13,850 bases of DNA from assembly GCA_902462015.1 (NCBI GenBank), contig CABPZV010000034.1, positions 1-13,850 on the forward strand, written 5' to 3'. The position numbers and the translations under genes were made by a program. This document shows positions 7,554 through 13,850 of this stretch, piece by piece. The notes under the pieces were generated by a model. It did no database searches and had not been told where the DNA came from. It saw nothing but the letters and a program-made list of their open reading frames with translations. Origin of the DNA: an uncultured Eubacteriales bacterium (GTDB lineage: Bacteria > Bacillota > Clostridia > Oscillospirales > CAG-272). The stretch's first letter is position 1. Every line of letters starts with the position of its first letter.

Positions 7554-10226
7554 TTACTTGTGACTTCTTTTACCTTTTTCAGCCTTTCTGACATTTTCAA
7601 TTCTCAGCTTTAACGATTTCTGTCCGGATATGTTTTCTTTATCATCAATGAAAGCCTCATTATTAATATGATGCTGAAAATTATTTTGACGTCTCATTTC
7701 AAGCTCTTTTTTCCTAATTCCTTCAGCTGCTTTCTCTTCCATTTCCATACGTTTGCGTTTTTTCCTGCGAATTATCAGCACTTTTAATACTGCGAAAATA
7801 CATACGCCTGAAAGAACTGCTGAAATAATAAACACGATTACCAGCACAAAACGCGTTAATTTACTCATATCTTTTTTATAGGCGTCTAATTCCGATATCA
7901 ATAATGAATATTCTGCATTCGCTCTGTTTCCATCCCCATCTTTTACCCAAACAGTCATATGATCAACTGTTCCGTAACTTTCCGCAGCCTGAGATATATC
8001 AAAATAAATCTTTGTCCATTCACCCGGCGATATTTCCGCAGTTCCCTCATATACGTCACTGCCGCCTCCGTTCCGATCAGAATAAATGCGAAAAAGAACA
8101 TTTACAGATGCTGCTGAAACGGGAGCTTCAGTTTTTATATTTAAAGCAATATACTTCATTTCAGATATATTCAAGCCTGTGGGAAAATGGCGGCTTATAC
8201 CCATATATTCATCTGTTCCGTTTGGTATTAGAGACGCATACAAGGCAAGATGACTTCCTGCATCTTTACTTTCACTGCCTGATAGCTCACGTATACCGGC
8301 AGATGATGCATTTTCCGTTGGTAAAAAACCGTTCAGTGTTCCATCTGTAAAGCTAAACAAACTGTACGGCTGACAGCTTTGTAAAATACTGCCTTCTGTT
8401 ACTGCAGCTTTTTCAATAATCGTTCGCTTTATATATGTATTTACGTCAAATCCGTATATAAGAGAACTCCATTCTGTAACACCTAAAAACGACAGATATT
8501 TCTCCGAGAATTCAAGCGATCTTTGTGTGTCTATATATCTGAAAACATCGTAGACCGGTTTTCTTTCCCCGTAAATTTCGCTCTCTTTATTCCCATAAGT
8601 ACACAGTCCAAAAAATACACCGTTTTCCAGACGATTATCAATTTGACGGCAATAGATCACCGATTCAATACCGTCAAGAACAGCCGCTTTATAGTACGCA
8701 TACGAAAACGCCGCCGCCTGCTTATCAAGCGCCGCTGTATCCGACGGATCGGCAGATATTCCAAACTCAGTAATGGCAATACTTCGCGGCTGACCATGAT
8801 ATAGAAGCTCGCTTCGCTTAAGATAATCACAGAGCACTTGTATATTTGACATAGTTATATATGGAGTATCAAAGTCAGTCTTAGCGTTTTCATCCGCCCA
8901 TATTTCGGTCAGACTATAATCTGACGCATATGGGTTAAATGCAATATTCCAGGGAATATCTCCCGCTTTTGATGCTATCCTGTCAAGTATATCGCGTGCG
9001 GAATAATCAAGTCTGATATTTACACCCACTTTATCATTTACCGCAGGCTGATTAAAATTGCAGCCCAATGATATGTATACTCTTGCATTTGAATATACAG
9101 AACGGACAGCAACATCCGCTGCGCGCAGAAGCGTTACATATGCATCGGTGTAAGACTCAATATCCTGCTCCCCCATATTGTTATAATACCGGTTAGAGTT
9201 AATCTCATAGCCAATAATATAGCTCCCTGCAAATCCGTTTTTTCCGTCCGGCGCCGTATATCTCCCAGCTAAAAATGCCATAAAAGCTTCAAAATATTTG
9301 AGAGAAGTTTTCTCCGCTGTGTTAACTGCGTAATATGTAACTGACGGCGACGCATCTGCAGAATACAGACATTCAAGCGACTTAGGCAGAGAATCCTCCG
9401 GCGCAGTTAAAAGAATATTAAGATAGACGTGAATTCCGGCGTCCGTACAGGTTTTAATCCGGTTGTCAAGAATTGAAAGCTGTTCTTGATCTAAGTAATA
9501 TGTAGTTCCGCAATAATCAAAAGCAGCTCCATATTCGGTATCATCAGTATAATATTTGTTTATTGGAACATTCAAAACAGTATGAGATGTTCCTAAGTAC
9601 TGAGCATCCGCGATGTATTGAAAGGTTAATCCCTTTTTAGAGGCCGCTTCCGGATATTCGAAACTGCGATCAGCAAGCTTCTCATAATTTTCAATATAGC
9701 GAGCATCTGTAAGTACAGTGTAATCTCCGGAATCTTCAAGTACAGCACATAAATATCTTGCATACAGCTGCTCAGAATTTATATCTAATGAAACAGAAAA
9801 ACTGTATTTTTCCCCTGCAATCGCCTTATTGTCAACCGGATCAAATGCCCCGATGTTTTCAACAGTCTGATATGGATATAACTCAAACAGATACAGCTTT
9901 TTTCCTTTATATGTCTCCGCCATACTGTCAGAAAGAGTTACGGAAATATCAACTGTTTTTCTGTCGTCGCTTACAGTAACTGAATCGACTTTGTTTTCAG
10001 TTTTATCTTCCTGCTGCTCAGAATCAGAACCCAAATTAAGATTCGTCTCAGCTTCAAAGGCGGTATCTTCAGCGGCACATCTGAAAGGTAAAGTTAAAAA
10101 AAGTGTAATAACAGAAAGAAATCCTGCGGTTATACGAACATTAATTGATGCGCTTTTTTTCGTTACAATTCTGTTCCCTAAAGTCCACTTTTTATCCGGA
10201 GTCTCATTTCTTTTTTTTATTTTCAT
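7554..10226 (-). CDS. Membrane-anchored DUF5722-like predicted glycoside hydrolase
   Basis: An 890-residue protein. A basic N-terminus precedes a hydrophobic segment (about 33-50) ending near CAAED, a signal peptide or anchor. Residues about 75-185 look beta-rich. Residues about 195-570 resemble the DUF5722 TIM-barrel: GLTFQYIADAQYLGTSHTVLN split over 199-219, GTTYYLDQEQLSILDNRIK (240-258), AGRYTAPDG (320-328), GSYIIGYEINSNRYYNNMG (334-352), NARVYISLG (380-388), WNIAFNPY (426-433), SIAITEFGIS (482-491) and IYCRQIDNR (524-532). Glu341 and Glu487 are the likely acid/base and nucleophile. Residues about 620-785 resemble a galactose-binding-like jelly roll. A transmembrane helix (791-819) leads to a Lys/Arg-rich cytoplasmic tail of about 70 residues. 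It probably cleaves an extracellular glycan; substrate unknown. In relatives I recall Asn before the acid/base Glu; here it is Tyr340. No strong promoter is seen; AGGAT lies upstream of the ATG. Confidence 0.72.
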   Translation of the reverse strand: MKIKKRNETPDKKWTLGNRIVTKKSASINVRITAGFLSVITLFLTLPFRCAAEDTAFEAETNLNLGSDSEQQEDKTENKVDSVTVSDDRKTVDISVTLSDSMAETYKGKKLYLFELYPYQTVENIGAFDPVDNKAIAGEKYSFSVSLDINSEQLYARYLCAVLEDSGDYTVLTDARYIENYEKLADRSFEYPEAASKKGLTFQYIADAQYLGTSHTVLNVPINKYYTDDTEYGAAFDYCGTTYYLDQEQLSILDNRIKTCTDAGIHVYLNILLTAPEDSLPKSLECLYSADASPSVTYYAVNTAEKTSLKYFEAFMAFLAGRYTAPDGKNGFAGSYIIGYEINSNRYYNNMGEQDIESYTDAYVTLLRAADVAVRSVYSNARVYISLGCNFNQPAVNDKVGVNIRLDYSARDILDRIASKAGDIPWNIAFNPYASDYSLTEIWADENAKTDFDTPYITMSNIQVLCDYLKRSELLYHGQPRSIAITEFGISADPSDTAALDKQAAAFSYAYYKAAVLDGIESVIYCRQIDNRLENGVFFGLCTYGNKESEIYGERKPVYDVFRYIDTQRSLEFSEKYLSFLGVTEWSSLIYGFDVNTYIKRTIIEKAAVTEGSILQSCQPYSLFSFTDGTLNGFLPTENASSAGIRELSGSESKDAGSHLALYASLIPNGTDEYMGISRHFPTGLNISEMKYIALNIKTEAPVSAASVNVLFRIYSDRNGGGSDVYEGTAEISPGEWTKIYFDISQAAESYGTVDHMTVWVKDGDGNRANAEYSLLISELDAYKKDMSKLTRFVLVIVFIISAVLSGVCIFAVLKVLIIRRKKRKRMEMEEKAAEGIRKKELEMRRQNNFQHHINNEAFIDDKENISGQKSLKLRIENVRKAEKGKRSHK

Positions 10227-10350
10227 AACAATAATCCTGTTTTACCTAATAATATCCATAATTTCTTACGAAAAATTGTATCTGCCATGAAAACGCGCCC
10301 ATACTTTCAACCTTTATTTATACAAATACATTCAACTTCAATACAGACTA

Positions 10351-10441
10351 AAAGGCAAAAGCCGGAAAATCGTCCGACTGAAGCGAAGCCGGCAAAGCAA
10401 AGCGGCAGGCTTATAAGCTATAGAACAATCTTCCGGCTTTT
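10351..10441 (-). terminator. Large structured terminator region after tpiA
   Basis: An 11-bp perfect stem AAAAGCCGGAA/TTCCGGCTTTT (10357-10367 with 10431-10441) encloses 63 nt. On the minus strand it ends in CCGGCTTTTGCCTTTT. Inside is a second hairpin, AAGCC (10386-10390) with GGCTT (10408-10412). The inner AAGCCGG (10386-10392) could also pair with CCGGCTT of the outer arm (10433-10439), so two folds compete. The simplest reading is the end of the pgk-tpiA transcript. The stem is nearly symmetric. Confidence 0.65.
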
Positions 10442-10476
10442 AATGGCCTAAATCACATGTATTTAAAAGTTTAAAT

Positions 10477-11247
10477 TCAATTTTGCGCGGCATCGGCAAT
10501 CACAGAAAAATCAGCCGGCTTAAGGGAAGCCCCGCCAATAAGGCCGCCGTCAACATTTATCTTTCCGAGAAGCTCCGCTGCATTAGCGGCATTCATTGAA
10601 CCTCCGTACTGTATAGTAAGCGCCTCAGCCGCCTCACTTCCATACAAAGCTGCAACAGTATTTCTTATAATTCCGCATACCTCGTCAGCCTGCTCCGCGG
10701 TAGCTGTTTTTCCGGTTCCAATTGCCCAAACCGGCTCATATGCGATAATAACATTCTTAATCTGTTCTGCTGTTATACCAAGAAGAGCAATTTTCGTCTG
10801 CAAAGATACAAGCTCGGCTGTTATACCCTGCTCACGGTCTTTCAGCATTTCTCCGACACAGATGATAACCTTAAGCCCTGCATTAAGAGCAGCCTTTGCA
10901 CGTAAATTTACCGTCTCATCAGTTTCTCCAAAATACTGACGTCTTTCGGAATGTCCTACAATAACATATTCGACTCCGCATTCGGTCAGCATTTTTGCTG
11001 ATATTTCTCCCGTATACGCACCCTTTTCTTCAAAATGTACATTTTGTGCCCCAATTTTTATGTTGGTGCCCTTGGCAGCCGATACAGCTGCCTGTATGTC
11101 AACAAACGGAACACAAAGTACAATGTCACAGTCATTTTTACCGCTTGTAAGATCCGCAATTTTTTTAATCGTATCAACAGTCTCCGACGGAGTATTATTC
11201 ATCTTCCAGTTACCGGCAATAACCGCGCGCCTGAATTTTTTATTCAT
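10477..11247 (-). CDS. tpiA: Triosephosphate isomerase
   Basis: Interconverts dihydroxyacetone phosphate and glyceraldehyde 3-phosphate in glycolysis; a cytoplasmic TIM-barrel dimer. From the ATG at 11247 the protein has 256 residues, close to the usual 250. It begins MNKKFRRAVIAGNWKMN, with catalytic Lys15. Other motifs are VGHSERR (catalytic His99), AYEPVWAIGTG (catalytic Glu171), the phosphate-binding YGGSMN and GGLIGGASL near the end. The frame extends to an ATG at 11268, but that start has no Shine-Dalgarno sequence and adds a non-family peptide, while AAAGGT lies 12 nt before 11247. The gene follows pgk by a short gap and is probably cotranscribed with it. A large hairpin follows its stop. 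Confidence 0.97.
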   Translation of the reverse strand: MNKKFRRAVIAGNWKMNNTPSETVDTIKKIADLTSGKNDCDIVLCVPFVDIQAAVSAAKGTNIKIGAQNVHFEEKGAYTGEISAKMLTECGVEYVIVGHSERRQYFGETDETVNLRAKAALNAGLKVIICVGEMLKDREQGITAELVSLQTKIALLGITAEQIKNVIIAYEPVWAIGTGKTATAEQADEVCGIIRNTVAALYGSEAAEALTIQYGGSMNAANAAELLGKINVDGGLIGGASLKPADFSVIADAAQN

Positions 11248-11286
11248 TTTTATGATCATACCTTTCATATAGACTTAAGTTTATTA

Positions 11287-12474
11287 TTAGTCCTTATCAT
11301 TCAGACATGCAATTCCGGGAAGATCCTTTCCTTCGAGGAATTCAAGGGACGCGCCTCCACCCGTTGATATATGAGTCATTTTATCTGCAAATCCAAGAGA
11401 CTCAACAGCTGCTGCAGAATCCCCGCCGCCAATGATTGAAATTGCTCCAGATTCTGCAATTGCCTGCGCTACAGCACGTGTTCCTGCTGCGAAATTGTTC
11501 CATTCAGATACACCCATCGGTCCATTCCATACAACAGTTCCGGCGCCCTGAATCGTTTTTGCATAAAGCTCCTGAGTAATCGTACCGATATCAAGACCCA
11601 TCCAGCCGTCCGGAATACTGTCCGAATAAATTCTCATAAATACAGTGTCCTCTTTGTACTCACGGCCTATCACATTGTCAACAGGCAAAAGAAAGTTCAC
11701 TTTCTTTTCCTTTGCATTCTTTATAAGGTCAAGAGCAAGATCAAGCTTATCCTCTTCACAAATAGAAGACCCTGTAGTATTTCCAAGAGCACGGAAGAAT
11801 GTATACGCCATACCTCCGCCTATAATAAGAGTATCTACCTTGTCAAGAAGATTGCTGATAACTCCGATTTTATCAGAGACCTTTGCCCCGCCGAGAATAG
11901 CGACAAAGGGACGCTTCGGTTCACTGAGAGCACCGCCCATAATCGATATTTCTTTTTGAATAAGATATCCGCATACTGCAGGAAGATAATCTGCTACGCC
12001 TGCGGTTGAAGCATGTGCGCGGTGAGCCGTACCAAATGCATCATTTACGTAAATTTCCGCAAGGCCGGCAAGTGCTTTTGCAAATTCCGGGTCATTTTTT
12101 TCCTCTTCCTTATGAAAACGGACGTTTTCAATCAGCATTATATCTCCGTCTTTCAAAGCCGCAGCCTTTGCATGAGCATCTTCTCCAATAACATCTTTAG
12201 CAATCGGAACATTCTTTCCAAGCAGTTTGCCAAGCTCATCTGCTACAGGTGCAAGCGAATATGCCATGTTAAATTCACCCTTTGGCCGTCCGAAATGAGA
12301 ACAAAGTATCAGTTTTGCACCATTTGAAGAAAGGTATTTTATTGTCGGAAGCGCCTCTACTATACGCTTATTATCCGTTATTACACCATCCTTCATTGGA
12401 ACATTAAAATCACACCTAACAAGAACTTTCTTACCTTTGCAATCAATATCCTCAATTGTTTTTTTGTTATACAT
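11287..12474 (-). CDS. pgk: Phosphoglycerate kinase
   Basis: Transfers phosphate from 1,3-bisphosphoglycerate to ADP, the first ATP-yielding step of lower glycolysis. From the ATG at 12474 the protein has 395 residues, the normal bacterial length. Motifs include VLVRCDFNVP (17-26), CSHFGRPKG (58-66), IENVRFHKEEE, VNDAFGTAHRAHAST, LGGAKVSDKIG, IIGGGMAYTF, VVWNGPMGV and the nucleotide-binding IIGGGDSAAA followed by STGGGASLEFLEG. The frame extends to a GTG at 12483, but that codon is part of the GAGGTG Shine-Dalgarno sequence 6 nt before 12474, so the ATG is preferred. A sigma-A promoter is seen upstream and tpiA follows, so this is the first gene of a pgk-tpiA operon. The common partner gap is not next to it in this window. 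Confidence 0.97.
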   Translation of the reverse strand: MYNKKTIEDIDCKGKKVLVRCDFNVPMKDGVITDNKRIVEALPTIKYLSSNGAKLILCSHFGRPKGEFNMAYSLAPVADELGKLLGKNVPIAKDVIGEDAHAKAAALKDGDIMLIENVRFHKEEEKNDPEFAKALAGLAEIYVNDAFGTAHRAHASTAGVADYLPAVCGYLIQKEISIMGGALSEPKRPFVAILGGAKVSDKIGVISNLLDKVDTLIIGGGMAYTFFRALGNTTGSSICEEDKLDLALDLIKNAKEKKVNFLLPVDNVIGREYKEDTVFMRIYSDSIPDGWMGLDIGTITQELYAKTIQGAGTVVWNGPMGVSEWNNFAAGTRAVAQAIAESGAISIIGGGDSAAAVESLGFADKMTHISTGGGASLEFLEGKDLPGIACLNDKD

Positions 12475-12480
12475 TAACTT

Positions 12481-12486
12481 CACCTC
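12481..12486 (-). promoter_or_regulatory. Shine-Dalgarno site that fixes the pgk start
   Basis: GAGGTG on the minus strand sits 6 nt before the ATG at 12474. Its final GTG is in frame but cannot serve as both ribosome binding site and start. Confidence 0.85.
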
Positions 12487-12536
12487 AAAAATAATTTATA
12501 CCGAAACGGACGCACAGCACCGTTATATACTTTATA

Positions 12537-12565
12537 ATATTACCACATCTGGGTTGATTTATCAA
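12537..12565 (-). promoter_or_regulatory. Sigma-A promoter of the pgk-tpiA operon
   Basis: TTGATA (12560-12565) and TAATAT (12537-12542) are separated by exactly 17 bp on the minus strand. Transcription would start near 12530, giving a leader of about 55 nt. Each hexamer differs from consensus at one position. Confidence 0.72.
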
Positions 12566-12700
12566 TATCTTATGGTAAATTTTTCGATTTTTAACAATTA
12601 TTTTTTATTCTCTATAGTACACGCATCTATCAAAATATTTCCTTTTCTTCAAATAATTGTTTTGTTTAAAACATGCTCTTCAAAAATATTATTAGTTGTG

Positions 12701-12728
12701 ACAAATCTGCCGTTTTCTGCATAATATA
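12701..12728 (+). promoter_or_regulatory. Predicted sigma-K promoter of dpaA
   Basis: ACA (12701-12703), 16 bp, then CATAATATA (12720-12728) fits the sigma-K pattern mACm-N16-CATAnnnTA, except for G at the first m position. It lies about 70 bp before the dpaA start. Dipicolinate synthase genes are known to be transcribed by sigma-K in the mother cell of B. subtilis, so site and gene agree. Confidence 0.68.
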
Positions 12729-12782
12729 CTTACAGAGATCCTGAAAATAAAAAAGGAAAATAAAAATTCCGCCATCAATGGC

Positions 12783-12789
12783 AGAGGTG
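12783..12789 (+). promoter_or_regulatory. Shine-Dalgarno site that fixes the dpaA TTG start
   Basis: AGAGGTG lies 6 nt before TTG at 12796. The in-frame ATG at 12778 precedes this site and has no ribosome binding site at a usable distance, so TTG is the better start. Confidence 0.75.
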
Positions 12790-12795
12790 AATACT

Positions 12796-13698
12796 TTGAA
12801 CAGTGAAATTAAAATTGCGGTCATTGGCGGAGATGAAAGACAGCTAATCACCGCACAGGAACTATCGGATGTTGGTTTTGAAGTTGCCGTGTTTGGTTTC
12901 AGCTCATATAAATTTGACCGAGGTAATATTACACGCTGCATGGATTTAGAAGGTGCTGTCCGTAATTCTGCGGCTGTTGTTTTACCGATTCCATTATCTA
13001 AAGACAACCGTCACCTTTACTGTCCTTTAGGTTCTGAAGATCAGCAAAATAAACTTTTTGAGGATCTTTTTAAAATAATTAAGCCGTCTCAGCTTGTCAT
13101 AGGAGGAGGTTTAGGAGAATTCTTCCAATCTGCTGCAAGTCATCATGGTATCAGGTTATATGACTGCCTTAAGAGAGATGAAGTAGCTATACTGAACGCC
13201 GTTCCCACTGCGGAGGGTGCGCTTGAAATCGCATTTCATGAGCTTCCTGTAACCCTATACGGCTCAAAAGTACATGTTCTCGGCTTTGGCAGAATTGGTA
13301 AAGTCCTTGCAAAATCTTCGTACTCTCTCGGTGCAGATGTCACCGTACATTCCCGAAATGCTTCGGATATGGCATGGACAAAGATTTTTGGTTATCACAG
13401 CTCTGATATAAGACAGCTAAGCAGCAATCCGCACCCATTTGCCGATGCGGCTGTCGTTTTTAATACCGTGCCGAAAATTGTTGTCACTGCTCCCGTACTA
13501 AATAAAATGTCAAAAAAAACATTGATTATAGATGTCGCTTCAATGCCGGGCGGCATTGATAAAGCTGCTGCAGAAACTGAAGGAATAAAATTAATCCACG
13601 CGCTTGCGCTTCCCGGAAAAACCGCACCTGTATCATCGGGAAAAATAATAAGTGATGGAATTTTTGGAATTCTACAGTCTGAGGGAATCACACCGTAA
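12796..13698 (+). CDS. dpaA: Dipicolinate synthase subunit A (SpoVFA/DpaA)
   Basis: With DpaB it oxidises the lysine-pathway intermediate to dipicolinic acid in the mother cell; the product with calcium fills the spore core and gives heat resistance. From the TTG start the protein has 300 residues, against 297 in B. subtilis. It begins NSEIKIAVIGGDERQL, as DpaA does. An N-terminal domain (1-130) is followed by the conserved NAVPTAEGAL (134-143), a Rossmann nucleotide-binding motif VLGFGRIG (161-168), VTVHSRN, VFNTVP, DVASMPGG (246-253) and ALPGKTAPVSSG (271-282), a family signature. A sigma-K promoter precedes the gene. In B. subtilis spoVFB (dpaB) follows at once; in the remaining 152 bp here no dpaB start appears. 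The family assignment is firm. Confidence 0.94.
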   Translation: MNSEIKIAVIGGDERQLITAQELSDVGFEVAVFGFSSYKFDRGNITRCMDLEGAVRNSAAVVLPIPLSKDNRHLYCPLGSEDQQNKLFEDLFKIIKPSQLVIGGGLGEFFQSAASHHGIRLYDCLKRDEVAILNAVPTAEGALEIAFHELPVTLYGSKVHVLGFGRIGKVLAKSSYSLGADVTVHSRNASDMAWTKIFGYHSSDIRQLSSNPHPFADAAVVFNTVPKIVVTAPVLNKMSKKTLIIDVASMPGGIDKAAAETEGIKLIHALALPGKTAPVSSGKIISDGIFGILQSEGITP

Positions 13699-13795
13699 TT
13701 TTTATAAGCGAGAACTGGAAACCCGTCATTCATTTCTATAATCATAAGTTAACTGAAATTCTGAAGTAATATTATCAATAATTTATATTCAATAA

Positions 13796-13850
13796 GGGGC
13801 TCGCCCCGTCAAATGGCGTGGCAACCATTCCAGTGGGAGATTGTATCTCC
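13796..13850. repeat. GC-rich stretch of three small inverted repeats, cut by the window edge
   Basis: After 97 bp of AT-rich sequence downstream of dpaA, the composition changes abruptly. Three inverted repeats follow: GGGGC/GCCCC (13796-13800 with 13803-13807), AATGG/CCATT (13812-13816 with 13825-13829) and GGAGAT-TGT-ATCTCC (13836-13841 with 13845-13850). The last ends exactly at the edge and may be longer. This resembles an intergenic repeat element or a miniature transposable element. A structured RNA, a terminator or the end of a minus-strand gene are alternatives. Confidence 0.45.

Larger units (their letters stand above)
12475..12795. other. Divergent regulatory region between pgk and dpaA
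   Basis: This 321-bp AT-rich gap holds the pgk promoter (12537-12565, minus), the predicted sigma-K promoter of dpaA (12701-12728, plus) and both ribosome binding sites. Between about 12570 and 12695 I see no further motif. A plus-strand open frame of 95 codons crosses it but begins inside pgk and lacks gene-like features. Confidence 0.7.

Noticed and set aside
10227..10356. Promoter of the glycosidase-like gene, for example TACAAT near 10277-10282
   Set aside because: No -35 element of any sigma factor I tested lies at an acceptable distance, so the match is not better than chance in AT-rich DNA.
10351..10441. A c-di-GMP or other known riboswitch
   Set aside because: The structure is conspicuous but I could not match the conserved core of any known riboswitch class; a terminator explains its position better.
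11248..11268. Upstream ATG at 11268 as the tpiA start
   Set aside because: It has no Shine-Dalgarno sequence and adds seven residues not typical of the family.
12437..12724. A 95-codon hydrophobic plus-strand open frame
   Set aside because: It starts inside pgk, crosses the pgk promoter, and its Ile/Phe/Leu content is what AT-rich intergenic DNA would give by chance.
12778..12795. ATG at 12778 as the dpaA start
   Set aside because: It precedes the only good Shine-Dalgarno sequence, which is placed for TTG at 12796, and the shorter protein fits DpaA length and N-terminus.
12666..13007. A 113-codon minus-strand open frame opposite the start of dpaA
   Set aside because: It overlaps a confidently assigned gene and the sigma-K promoter and shows no protein family features.

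Overview
The window looks like chromosomal DNA from a low-GC, endospore-forming member of the Firmicutes, most likely the Clostridia. Two sporulation genes frame it: spoIIE runs off the left edge and the dipicolinate synthase gene dpaA lies at the right end. Glycolytic genes sit between them. Start sites have strong Shine-Dalgarno sequences, including non-ATG starts at pfkA (GTG) and dpaA (TTG). The species cannot be named from what is visible.

Layout: all genes except dpaA are on the minus strand. From the left they are spoIIE (3' end missing), an Lhr-type superfamily 2 helicase, a membrane-anchored VanY-like (M15B) protein that has lost catalytic residues, 6-phosphofructokinase pfkA, a large membrane-anchored DUF5722-like predicted glycosidase, triosephosphate isomerase tpiA and phosphoglycerate kinase pgk. 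The plus-strand dpaA diverges from pgk. The window ends in a GC-rich stretch of small inverted repeats that is cut by the edge.

How the genes work together: pgk and tpiA are 39 bp apart and probably form an operon from a good sigma-A promoter. It ends in a large hairpin before the glycosidase gene. pfkA is transcribed separately, with its own promoter-like sequence and a 12-bp stem terminator. All three enzymes belong to lower or upper glycolysis. spoIIE is preceded by a Spo0A box exactly 21 bp from a perfect TATAAT, which is the unusual arrangement of Spo0A-activated sigma-A promoters. dpaA is preceded by a close match to the sigma-K consensus, so the two flanking genes carry recognisable early and late sporulation promoters.

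No CRISPR array, tRNA, rRNA, insertion sequence or phage gene was seen. The least ordinary items are the VanY-like protein whose zinc ligands and catalytic Glu appear replaced, the glycosidase-like membrane protein with an altered catalytic motif and a basic cytoplasmic tail, and the GC-rich repeat downstream of dpaA where dpaB might have been expected.
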